A stretch of DNA of 26,465 nucleotides. It comes from UBA2965 sp036526135. GTDB lineage: Bacteria > Pseudomonadota > Gammaproteobacteria > Pseudomonadales > Azotimanducaceae. Location: contig DATCZA010000030.1 of assembly GCA_036526135.1 (NCBI GenBank), positions 1-26,465 on the forward strand, read 5' to 3'. Each line of letters begins with the position of its first letter. Within the stretch, counting starts at the first letter, position 1. This document shows, one piece after another, positions 6,176 through 13,788 of this stretch. Below the pieces are notes generated by a model. It had not been told where the DNA came from. It did not search any database and saw nothing but the letters and a program-made list of their open reading frames with translations. The translations under genes and the position numbers were made by a program.

Positions 6176-8137
6176 TCAGATGGTGCGGCCCGCCCGGTCC
6201 CCCTCGCGGAACGCCAGCATCGCATCCCGCGGCGCGACGGCATCGCCCACCACTGTCACCGGGGCATGGCGACCGAGAACCTCGAAGAGGACGTCCCGGG
6301 GCCGGGGCGGCGTGCCGGCAACGATGAAGTCGAAGAACTCTTCGATCTCCTCACCCGTCACGTGATTGACCAGATGGCCCCTGCCCTGGCTGATCTGCGC
6401 CAGCGTCGTGTTGGGCAGCAAGCGGATTCCCAGCTGCGGAATGACCGTGCGTCTGAAGTCGTCGGCGTGGGAGACGCCGATGTTGCGGCCGAAGACCGGC
6501 GCCGGGGTCACCAGGGTAACCTTGCTGCCCCGGCGTCCGAGCGATTCGAGCACCACGGCCGTTTCGTAATTGCCGCGGAAATCGATCATCAAACAGCGCG
6601 TCCCTTCCAGCTCGAAGCGGTTGCCCTCGAAGGTGCCGGAGGCTGCGTCATCGGTGGACAGCACCTGCACGGAACCGTCGGTTGCGACGCCGAGGTCATT
6701 GGTCACGTAGGCGCCGGTGGCGAGGACGATGGCGTCCGGATTCACCTGGCGGACGAATGCTTCGTCTACGGTGGTCTGCAGCCTGATATCGACATCCAGG
6801 CCACCAAGCTCCTCTTCGATCCATGCGGTTGCGCTCAACAGGTTGGTGGCGTCGCCGGCCGTTTCCACCAGGTTGAGCCGTCCGCCAAGCCGGTCACCAG
6901 ACTCGGCCAGGGTGACCGAGTGTCCGCGCCTGGCGGCTATCTCAGCCGCCTTCATGCCCGCCGGACCACCGCCCACCACCAGCACCTTCTTGAGCTGGAC
7001 CACGGGGATGTCGAGGGCTTTGAAGCGGTTTTCCTCACCAACCTCGGGGTTCTGGAAACAGGTGATTGGATACGAGGCGCGCTCGAAGCAGCCCTGGTTG
7101 GAGCCGGTGCAGGTGCGCACCCGATGGGCTCGGCCCGCGGCCACCTTGCTGACCAGATCGGGATCCGCAATTTGCGCGCGGGTCATGCCGACGAGATCGC
7201 AGTCGCCGGCCTGGAGCGCCTGCTCCGCCAGATCCGGGGTCGGAATCTTCCCCACACCGATGAGGGGCACCGCACCCCCAATCGCATCGCGCAGGTTGCG
7301 CGTCAGCGGCAGGTACTCGCCGAACTTGTGCCGGAACGAGCCGATGGCGCGCGCATAGTGCACGCCGCCGGCACCCTCGGAATGGTTCAGGTAGTCGAAG
7401 AGGCCCGTGCCCACCACCTCGGAGGCGATGTGGCATAGCCGCTCATGGCCCACGCCGCCGTCGGCCGGATCGATGAAGTCGTCGGCCGAGATTCGAAATC
7501 CCATGATCTTTCCAGGCCCGATGGCATCCCGAACCCGGCGCGCCAGGGTCTTCACGAAAACGAGCTCCTCACCCCACTTGTCGTCGCGCTGGTTGGCAAA
7601 GGGGCTGAAAGACTGCTGGATCAGATAGCCGTGGGTGCCGTGCAGCTCCACGCCGTCCATGCCGTTCTCGGTAGCGACCTTGGCGGCGAAGGCGAAAGCA
7701 TCGATGACCTCCTCGATCTCCGCGTCGGTCATCTTGTGGGTGACCTCGCCTTCCAGCGTCGTGGTTCCGGAGAAGCTCCACAAAGGATGAAAGTCATCGC
7801 GAGGGTCCGACTTGCCCTGAGCACCGAAATGAAACAGCTGGGAGATGCATTTCGCCCCGTGCCGATGCAGCCGCGTCGAGATCTGCGCGAACTTCGGCGC
7901 CATGGTGTCCGCATCGAAAACGTAGTGGTAGGGGATCTGGCTCGATTCGTGTACGTGCATGGCCGTGAAGATGATCAGCCCGGTCCCGCCCTGGGCACGA
8001 CGCTCCTGATACGCCATGTAGCGTTCGCCATCGGAGACGGGATTGAAGAACTCGAGGAACGCAGCGTGGGCGGTGGAGACCACCCGGTTCTTCACCTCGA
8101 TCGGGCCAACCTCGACAGGGCTAAGCAGCTTCATCAT
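6176..8137 (-). CDS. Fe-S flavoenzyme of the OYE / 2,4-dienoyl-CoA reductase (FadH-like) family
   Basis: This 653-residue oxidoreductase would use NAD(P)H to reduce an enoate or dienoyl-type substrate. Residues 1-340 form the flavin TIM barrel (QLFHFGAQGKSDP near 100; ELHGTHGYLIQQSFSPF near 165 with the family His pair). Residues 343-360 are the Fe-S segment, and from 385 a dinucleotide domain opens with VLVVGGGPAGMKAAE. Family members bind a 4Fe-4S cluster through C-x2-C-x3-C and a later Cys. Here Cys343, Cys350 and Cys360 are present but position 346 is Ser (codon TCC at 7100-7102). I start at ATG 8137, before KLLSPVEVGPIEV, because GAGGA lies seven bases upstream; a longer reading from 8179 adds residues unlike the family. 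It follows the Rieske oxygenase gene by 112 bases on the same strand. Confidence 0.85.
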   Translation of the reverse strand: MMKLLSPVEVGPIEVKNRVVSTAHAAFLEFFNPVSDGERYMAYQERRAQGGTGLIIFTAMHVHESSQIPYHYVFDADTMAPKFAQISTRLHRHGAKCISQLFHFGAQGKSDPRDDFHPLWSFSGTTTLEGEVTHKMTDAEIEEVIDAFAFAAKVATENGMDGVELHGTHGYLIQQSFSPFANQRDDKWGEELVFVKTLARRVRDAIGPGKIMGFRISADDFIDPADGGVGHERLCHIASEVVGTGLFDYLNHSEGAGGVHYARAIGSFRHKFGEYLPLTRNLRDAIGGAVPLIGVGKIPTPDLAEQALQAGDCDLVGMTRAQIADPDLVSKVAAGRAHRVRTCTGSNQGCFERASYPITCFQNPEVGEENRFKALDIPVVQLKKVLVVGGGPAGMKAAEIAARRGHSVTLAESGDRLGGRLNLVETAGDATNLLSATAWIEEELGGLDVDIRLQTTVDEAFVRQVNPDAIVLATGAYVTNDLGVATDGSVQVLSTDDAASGTFEGNRFELEGTRCLMIDFRGNYETAVVLESLGRRGSKVTLVTPAPVFGRNIGVSHADDFRRTVIPQLGIRLLPNTTLAQISQGRGHLVNHVTGEEIEEFFDFIVAGTPPRPRDVLFEVLGRHAPVTVVGDAVAPRDAMLAFREGDRAGRTI

Positions 8138-8249
8138 GGCGTTCCTCGCAGACCGATACTTCGAGTGTAGTACCGCCACAGAGCAAATGTCTCGATTCGT
8201 TCGACAGGCATCGGCCCCCGCTCGGCTCAGCGAATTCCGCCCGCCTTGC

Positions 8250-9785
8250 TTACTCCTTCGACATCCACTCGTTGTAGAGCATGTGGAAGTGGCGCGGTTT
8301 GGTTTCTCCGTAATTGGCGAAGATCACCTCGTCCAGCGAATGCAGCCCCTTCTGCACGTAGGGCAGGTTCAGGGTGTCCTGGTTGAAGACTTTCGCGAGA
8401 TGTCCGAGCTCCGGCGCGTCGACATAGTCATCGTCCAGATCCAGCCACTGCATCTTCGCCGCCGGCGGACGCGGTTGTCCTTCGGCTACCGGCCACATGA
8501 ACAGACACTCGTGGATGCACTCCTCCGGGTTGTCGCCGTAAGGTCGGAAACGGTAGAAGATCTGGTTGAAAGACCCCCAGGGGCTGACGTTGGGGAACAG
8601 GCTGTAGTAGATGGGATCGAGCAGCTCCGCGTCGCTCACCTCGTCCATCTTGTCGCCGAGAATCTTGCGCAGCTCTTCGCGCCGCACGGCAGCCGCCTTC
8701 GCACGCTTTTCGGCAAAGTCGCCCGTGATTACCGAAGAGGGCAGCTCGTCCATCCCCTCGATCAGCTTCCCGCCCACCCAGTTGCACAAGTGAATGTCGG
8801 CGTGGAACTTCTCACCATCGATGTGGTTGCCACGATCATCGAAGTAGCCCACGCGGTTGTCGGTGGTGGTGACCTTGACGCGCCCGTCATCGACTCGTTC
8901 GTAAATGCTGCCGGTGAGCTCGTGACGCTGCTTCGTGAACGGCGTCGCCTCCAGATAGGGGTGCTCCGCCAGCCACGATGGCACGTGGGGGCTGCCAACA
9001 TGATGGGCCGACAGGGCGCGGGAAAAGTTCCCGAAGATGTCGTACTTTGAGTTGGCGCACCCCAGCGTGCTGAGCAGCGTCGGGTGGGTCGCTACCGAGT
9101 GATAGGCTTCGGCGAACGCCTCGTGGGCGACCTTCCAGTTGCACGGCAGCCGCTTGGCGACGTGCACGGCTTTGTACCGTCTTTCCATGGGCAGCAGCGT
9201 CATGTGCTCGTCCAGATTGCCGAGGAAGTCCTCCAGCGGTTCGCAATCCGGATCGGGATTGATGAACACGAACCCGCCCCAGCGGCCGACCTTCACCTGC
9301 TTCAGGGAGTGGGTCTCCTTCGAGACGGTGGGGAAATCCCAGTGACAGGGCACCTCCTGCAGCTCGCCGTCGAGCCCCCAGGACCAGCCGTGGAAAGCGC
9401 AGCGAAGATTGTGCAGACGCTCTTCGTTCTGGTGCAGGATCTGCCGGCCGCGGTGCAGGCAGGCATTCGGGAACGCATGGAACTCGTCCTCTGCGCTGCG
9501 CACGACCATGTAGGAAAGGTCCGCAATGTCGTAGACGATGGCGTCGCCGACGTTGGGAATATCATCCTCGTGGCACGCCATCTGCCAGACCCGCTTCCAC
9601 AAGCGCTCTTTCTCCCGTTCGAAAACCTCACGGGAGTAATAGACTTTCGGGTCGACGATCGTCGGGCCCGGCGGCAACGGGTTGTCTACACGCAGGATGT
9701 CCCGCACCGGGTGAGAGTCGCGGTCGAGCACCTCGCTGTAACTGACGCCTGCGGATCGGTTCGTGCCCGTTACTGTTTCGACCAT
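8250..9785 (-). CDS. Rieske non-heme iron oxygenase, alpha (catalytic) subunit
   Basis: The 511-residue protein should hydroxylate an aromatic or related ring using O2. The Rieske 2Fe-2S ligands are visible as Cys109-x-His111 and Cys129-x2-His132 (NACLHRGRQ and CAFHGWSW). The catalytic mononuclear iron site is NWKVAHEAFAEAYHSVATHP, giving His229 and His234 with Glu226 in the bridging acid position. The length is slightly above the usual 420-460. No small beta subunit, ferredoxin or reductase gene is adjacent, so electrons must come from elsewhere, possibly from a distant or shared reductase. The ATG has GGAGGGGG about 8 bases upstream. A direct repeat of CATCTATCAG lies 35 bases upstream of the start. 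The substrate cannot be told from sequence; the acyl-CoA ligase and crotonase-family neighbours suggest a carboxylic acid catabolic route (inference). Confidence 0.9.
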   Translation of the reverse strand: MVETVTGTNRSAGVSYSEVLDRDSHPVRDILRVDNPLPPGPTIVDPKVYYSREVFEREKERLWKRVWQMACHEDDIPNVGDAIVYDIADLSYMVVRSAEDEFHAFPNACLHRGRQILHQNEERLHNLRCAFHGWSWGLDGELQEVPCHWDFPTVSKETHSLKQVKVGRWGGFVFINPDPDCEPLEDFLGNLDEHMTLLPMERRYKAVHVAKRLPCNWKVAHEAFAEAYHSVATHPTLLSTLGCANSKYDIFGNFSRALSAHHVGSPHVPSWLAEHPYLEATPFTKQRHELTGSIYERVDDGRVKVTTTDNRVGYFDDRGNHIDGEKFHADIHLCNWVGGKLIEGMDELPSSVITGDFAEKRAKAAAVRREELRKILGDKMDEVSDAELLDPIYYSLFPNVSPWGSFNQIFYRFRPYGDNPEECIHECLFMWPVAEGQPRPPAAKMQWLDLDDDYVDAPELGHLAKVFNQDTLNLPYVQKGLHSLDEVIFANYGETKPRHFHMLYNEWMSKE

Positions 9786-9819
9786 GAATTCGCCCCCTCC
9801 AAGCAGATCAAATGCGCCT

Positions 9820-9841
9820 CATCTATCAGCGCATCTATCAG
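9820..9841. promoter_or_regulatory. Direct repeat CATCTATCAG x2, candidate operator
   Basis: CATCTATCAG occurs at 9820-9829 and 9832-9841, a 12-bp period. It lies in the 251-bp gap between the divergent Rieske oxygenase and acyl-CoA synthetase genes, 35 bases upstream of the oxygenase ATG. Such a position suits control of the oxygenase gene, but no regulator gene is nearby and I cannot identify a clear -10/-35 pair. Confidence 0.35.
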
Positions 9842-10036
9842 ACCGGGGGGCAATAGCGGAAACTGCGTACGGCCAACTCCGGGAGGAGCTGGTAACGCTA
9901 GCAAAAGGGCGTCATTTCACGGGCGGCTGCATGCGCGTCGCCGCTCAAGCCCTTAAACTATCGTCCGGTTATGCTCAGCGGAAATATCCGAAGTGCCTGT
10001 GCTTTCTTACCACGCCGACGAGAATTCGCCTTGCCC

Positions 10037-11665
10037 ATGAAAGACCACGACGTCAAACCTCTGGGCCGGCTATTGACCGCCGCCGCGGCCGCACACCCCG
10101 ACCGCGATGCCATGGTGCTCGTGGACGAACGCGCCACCTACGCAGAGCTCGTCTCCCGGGCAAAGCGCGCCGGCCGCTCGCTCATGGCGCTGGGCGTGGA
10201 ACCCGGCGACCGGGTGGGCATCCTGATGGCCAACTGTCTGGACTTCGTGGACATCCTGTTTGGCACGACGCTCATCGGCGCCGTGCCCGTGCTCTACAAC
10301 GCCCGCTTCAAGGCCCGGGAGATTGCGCACGTCACCGCCGACGCCGGCGTCAAGGTGGTGGTCACCAACGACATCGTCGAGCAGCACACCAACTACGTGG
10401 AGCTGCTCCGGCGCTCCCTGCCGGGTCTCGCCGAGCATGACGCCATCCGCACGCTGGCCCTGAAAGCGGCGCCCGATCTGCGCACGGCGGTGACCCTCTC
10501 GTCATCGAGCACGGCCGGCTTCCTGAACCGAAACGCGTTCTACGAGCTGGGCTCGACGCATCCGGAGGAGGTCGTCGACGAGCGCGGCGCCCGGGTCCGC
10601 CCGGAGGACGTCGCCGTGATGATCTACACCTCGGGAACCACCGCCATGCCGAAAGGCTGCCCTCTCACCCACATCGTGCTGCAGCACGCTGGCGTGGTCG
10701 GCGGCGTGGAGCGGCTCGGGCTCATCGAAGGGGATGTGATGTGGGCACCGCTGCCGATGTTTCACACGGCGTTTACCCAACCACTGACGGGCATTCTGCA
10801 CGTGGGCGGCACCTTCCTCTCCATGACGCACTTCGACGCCGCGGCGGCTTTGCGCATGATTCACGATGAGCAGGCGACGGTCATGTTCCCGGCGTTTCCG
10901 ACCATCACCATGCAGCTGCTCGACCACCCTTCGTACACCGCGCAAAGCTTTGCCTGCGTACGCGTCGCGATCAACGTAGGGCCTCCCGAGGAGCTTTGCG
11001 CCATGCAGGAACGCATGCCGCACACCACGCAGATCACCGTATTCGGCATGACCGAGACGGGCGGGTCGGCGGCGATGTGCGAGCGCGACGACAGCCTGGC
11101 CCATCGCACGGAAACCTCCGGGTTCGCGCTGCCGGGTAACGAGATTCAGATCCGCGATCCGGACAGCGGCGCCGAGTTGCCTGCCGGCGAGCGGGGAGAG
11201 ATCGTCGTCAGGGGACGCGGCGTGTTCTCCGGCTACCACAAAGCGCCGGAGAAGACCGCAGAATCATTCTACGACGGCGGCTGGTTCAGAACCGGCGACC
11301 TCGGAGTCATGGACGCCGACGGCCGGGTGACGTTTCGGGGCCGGCTCAAGGACATGCTCAAGGTCGGCGGCGAAAACGTCGCCGCGGTGGAGGTGGAGGG
11401 GTTCCTGGCCACCCATCCCGCCGTCAATCTGGCACAGGTAGTCGCCGTTCCCGACGACAAGTACGGTGAGGTACCAGCCGCCTTCGTCGAGCTCGCGCCC
11501 GGAGCCTCAGCGAGCGAGCAGGAGATCATCGACTACTGCAAAGACGAGATCGCAAGCTTCAAGATTCCCCGATTCGTCCGCTTCGTGGAGGAGTGGCCCA
11601 TGGGCGCGACCAAGATCCTGAAATACGAGCTGCGCGAGCGCATCTGCTCGGAGCTCGGGCTCTGA
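10037..11665 (+). CDS. Fatty-acid / aryl acid CoA ligase (AMP-binding, acyl-adenylate family)
   Basis: The 542-residue enzyme activates a carboxylic acid to its CoA thioester through an acyl-AMP. The P-loop motif MIYTSGTTAMPKGCPLTH, the FGMTETGGSA motif, and GWFRTGDLGVMDADGRV followed by FRGRLKDMLKVGGENVAAVE are all intact. The C-terminal catalytic Lys is in GATKILKYELRE. I start at ATG 10037 (MKDHDVKPLGRLL), a few residues before the family's usual opening; a longer in-frame ATG at 9971 adds 22 residues with no family likeness, and neither start has a strong Shine-Dalgarno sequence. It is divergent from the Rieske oxygenase and convergent with the crotonase-family gene. Acyl chain or aryl specificity cannot be read from sequence. 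Confidence 0.9.
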   Translation: MKDHDVKPLGRLLTAAAAAHPDRDAMVLVDERATYAELVSRAKRAGRSLMALGVEPGDRVGILMANCLDFVDILFGTTLIGAVPVLYNARFKAREIAHVTADAGVKVVVTNDIVEQHTNYVELLRRSLPGLAEHDAIRTLALKAAPDLRTAVTLSSSSTAGFLNRNAFYELGSTHPEEVVDERGARVRPEDVAVMIYTSGTTAMPKGCPLTHIVLQHAGVVGGVERLGLIEGDVMWAPLPMFHTAFTQPLTGILHVGGTFLSMTHFDAAAALRMIHDEQATVMFPAFPTITMQLLDHPSYTAQSFACVRVAINVGPPEELCAMQERMPHTTQITVFGMTETGGSAAMCERDDSLAHRTETSGFALPGNEIQIRDPDSGAELPAGERGEIVVRGRGVFSGYHKAPEKTAESFYDGGWFRTGDLGVMDADGRVTFRGRLKDMLKVGGENVAAVEVEGFLATHPAVNLAQVVAVPDDKYGEVPAAFVELAPGASASEQEIIDYCKDEIASFKIPRFVRFVEEWPMGATKILKYELRERICSELGL

Positions 11666-11737
11666 CGAGCGTCGAGCGGGTCCCCGTCGAGGGCGGTCTG
11701 TACGGAGCTTCCCCCCAAAGACAACGCTGAGGCGCGG

Positions 11738-11782
11738 CCAGGCAGCGCCCGGTTGCCTGGACAGGGCTTTGAACCCGCCCTG
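11738..11782. terminator. Tandem hairpins between convergent genes
   Basis: Two adjacent hairpins lie in the 129-bp gap between the converging acyl-CoA synthetase and crotonase-family genes: CCAGGCA/TGCCTGG (11738-11760, 9-nt loop) and CAGGGC/GCCCTG (11762-11782, 9-nt loop). Neither has a T-run, so a two-way, possibly weak terminator is the likeliest role. Confidence 0.4.
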
Positions 11783-11794
11783 CCCGCGCCTGGA

Positions 11795-12610
11795 TCAGTC
11801 TCCTCTAAATTCCGGCGTTCGTTTCTCCAGAAAGGCTCGCACGCCCTCCTTCTGGTCATCGCTCAGCGCGGTGAGCAGAAACTGGTCCCGATCCATGTAG
11901 CTCGTTGCGTAGTTGAGGGCCCCGGTGGCGGCGTTGATGGCCTGCTTGGTCATTCGCAGGGGCAGCGGGGGCATGGCCGCGTACCGATCGGCCAGCGAAA
12001 CGGCTGACGCCAGCGCCTGCCCGTCGGCGACCACTTCGTCCACGAGGCCCCATTCCAGCGCGGTGTCTGCGGCGAGCTTCTCTCCGAGGATGGTGAAAAG
12101 CTTGGCGCGGGAGGGACCGATCAGAGCCACCGTGCGGGGATTGCTCTGCCAGCTCATGTTCATCCCCAGCGGAACTTCCGGCAGCCGGAAGTGGGCAGAG
12201 GAGCCGGCCACCCGATGGTCGCACGCAACAGCGAGGGCAACGCCACCCCCGATGCAGAAGCCTTCCACCGCAGCAATGGTGATCTGCTCGAGCCGCTCCC
12301 AGGCGGCACAGAGGTCCGGCCCGATCGAAAGAGCCTGACGCCGCTCGAGCAACGTCGGCGTCCGGGAAGCGCCCGCGTCGGGTTCCTTCAGATCGGCACC
12401 CGCCGAAAACGCGCCCCGACCGGTCAGGACGACAACGGAGCTTTCCGTGTCGTCGGCAAGCTCACCGGCAAGGGCCGTGAGTTCGCGCATCAGGTTGGAG
12501 GAAAGGGCATTCAAGCCATCGCCGCGGTCGAACGAAGCGACGACGACGCGGCCCCGACGTTCCAGCGTGGTGAACTCGCCGAATTGCTCGGTGGCGGGCC
12601 CTTCGCTCAT
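11795..12610 (-). CDS. Enoyl-CoA hydratase/isomerase (crotonase) family protein
   Basis: This 271-residue protein has the crotonase fold signatures: oxyanion-hole segments AFSAGADLKE (about residue 68) and EGFCIGGGVALAVACDHRVA (about 116-135). In classical enoyl-CoA hydratase two Glu residues 20 apart act on water (Glu144 and Glu164 of the rat enzyme). Here the first is Ala125 (GGGVA) while the second is kept as Glu145 (RLPEVPLG). The usual PGxGGTQ stretch is replaced by GMNMSWQSNPR. Hydratase activity is therefore doubtful; an isomerase, a hydrolase or another crotonase reaction is more likely. The ATG is preceded by GGGAGG seven bases upstream. It may work with the CoA ligase opposite, on a ring-derived or branched acyl-CoA, but that is inferred. 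Confidence 0.85.
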   Translation of the reverse strand: MSEGPATEQFGEFTTLERRGRVVVASFDRGDGLNALSSNLMRELTALAGELADDTESSVVVLTGRGAFSAGADLKEPDAGASRTPTLLERRQALSIGPDLCAAWERLEQITIAAVEGFCIGGGVALAVACDHRVAGSSAHFRLPEVPLGMNMSWQSNPRTVALIGPSRAKLFTILGEKLAADTALEWGLVDEVVADGQALASAVSLADRYAAMPPLPLRMTKQAINAATGALNYATSYMDRDQFLLTALSDDQKEGVRAFLEKRTPEFRGD

Positions 12611-12680
12611 GTTCGCCTCCCTGGCTGGTCCTGCCCGATCTTAACAAAAGCCGCCCGAGCCGAGCCCCGGCTCCGCGGTT

Positions 12681-12779
12681 TCAGCCGTCTTCGCTTTGGG
12701 TCATTGACATCCCGACGAGCGCAAGGATGACGGGCACAACGAGGATCAGGTTGGGCTGACGGGGCGAGGATAGGGACAT
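12681..12779 (-). CDS. Possible 32-residue single-pass membrane peptide
   Basis: A short ORF with ATG start encodes a peptide whose residues 10-24 are a continuous hydrophobic run (NLILVVPVILALVGM), with a short basic N-terminus and an acidic tail SEDG. It would fit a single transmembrane segment. It lies 58 bases after the solute-binding protein stop on the same strand and 70 bases before the crotonase-family start. No clear Shine-Dalgarno sequence is seen, and short hydrophobic ORFs arise by chance in GC-rich DNA, so this is a weak call. I do not recognise a family. Confidence 0.25.
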   Translation of the reverse strand: MSLSSPRQPNLILVVPVILALVGMSMTQSEDG

Positions 12780-12837
12780 GGTCCAGGCTCGCACCGAAGG
12801 AATCGGCGCGAAACCAGGACCACGGGTTCATCTCAGG

Positions 12838-13668
12838 TCACGGCAGCTGAACGAGCCAACCGCCGCTCTTGAACCACTTTTCTTCGAGCTTCTCCAAGGC
12901 GCCGCTCGACTCGAGAGCGGCCATGTAGTTCTCCACCAGGTTCAGCAGCAACGGGTCGCTGGCGGGAACCGCGATGCCGATGGGCTCGATGGTCAGCGGA
13001 CGCTGGGCCGCGGTCAGGCCCGCATCCGGCCACCGCATGACCTCGAGCATGACTCGGGGAGCATCGGCGACGAACAGCTCCGCCTTGTTGGCCATCAGCT
13101 GGTCGATGGCCTCGTCGTAAGTGTCCGTGGCCACCAACTTGGCATTCGGAGCCACCCGCCGCACGAAATCCTCGCTGGTCGAGCCTTTCAGCGCGGCGAT
13201 GCGCAGGTCCTCGCGGTTCAGATCGTTTGAGCCCAGGGCGGCAATGGTTTCCGAGCGCGTCAGAATGGACTTGCCGGTGATGTGGTAAGGCCCGACAAAC
13301 GCGGCGCGCATGTTGCGCTGCAACGTGGCCGTCATACCGGATATCACCAGATCGACCTTGCCGGACTCCAATGCCGGCAGAAGCTCGTTGAAGTTCATCT
13401 GCACCATCTCGAGCTGAACATCGAGCGACTTGGCCAGCAGCTCGGCGATGTCCACGTCCATGCCGATGAGCTTGCCCTCCCGGCTGACGAAGTTGTACGG
13501 CGGCTGGCTACCGGACATGCCGACGCGGATCTTGCCCCACTTGGCGATCTGAGCGAGAACGGGCGACTGATCCTTGGCGGCATTGACGCCGATGGGGAGA
13601 GTGACCAGGAGGCCGGCGAGCAGACTGACAATGCCCCTTCTGGTCATACGTCCGAGAAACTTACGCAT
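12838..13668 (-). CDS. Periplasmic solute-binding protein, family 3 (amino-acid ABC type)
   Basis: The 276-residue protein has a signal peptide (IVSLLAGLLVTLPIGVNA, cut near residue 30) and the two-lobe binding protein pattern: WGKIRVGMSGSQPPYNF, then GKLIGMDVDIAELLAK, and ALESGKVDLVISGMTAT. These match the bacterial extracellular solute-binding family 3, which usually binds polar amino acids or similar small molecules for an ABC importer. No permease or ATPase gene is adjacent, so it is an orphan here. The N-terminus also contains TRRGIVSLL, slightly Tat-like, but Sec export is the default. AAGGA lies six bases upstream of the ATG. The ligand is unknown. Confidence 0.87.
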   Translation of the reverse strand: MRKFLGRMTRRGIVSLLAGLLVTLPIGVNAAKDQSPVLAQIAKWGKIRVGMSGSQPPYNFVSREGKLIGMDVDIAELLAKSLDVQLEMVQMNFNELLPALESGKVDLVISGMTATLQRNMRAAFVGPYHITGKSILTRSETIAALGSNDLNREDLRIAALKGSTSEDFVRRVAPNAKLVATDTYDEAIDQLMANKAELFVADAPRVMLEVMRWPDAGLTAAQRPLTIEPIGIAVPASDPLLLNLVENYMAALESSGALEKLEEKWFKSGGWLVQLP

Positions 13669-13705
13669 GGGTCTTCCTTAGTTGATTGGTTTCCATATTT
13701 CTTGA

Positions 13706-13725
13706 CGCCCGCCTTCAAACGGGCG
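13706..13725 (-). terminator. Short GC hairpin between quinone oxidoreductase and solute-binding protein genes
   Basis: CGCCCG and CGGGCG pair over 6 bp with an 8-nt loop, about 65 bases past the quinone oxidoreductase stop. No T-run follows. It may be a weak terminator or part of the leader of the solute-binding protein gene; a TATAAC word on the minus strand at 13743-13748 could be a -10 element for that gene. Confidence 0.3.
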
Positions 13726-13788
13726 GGTCGAACGGGGAGGCCGTTATACAACAAGCCAGGCGCGACGAACAGCCTCTCGGCGGAGGAG

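Noticed and set aside
6146..7438. Plus-strand open frame of about 430 codons opposite the flavoenzyme gene
   Set aside because: No recognisable domain; codon pattern fits a shadow of the minus-strand Fe-S flavoenzyme, whose motifs are complete across the same bases.
8138..8179. Longer N-terminus for the Fe-S flavoenzyme
   Set aside because: GAGGA sits correctly before the ATG at 8137, and the added residues have no family likeness.
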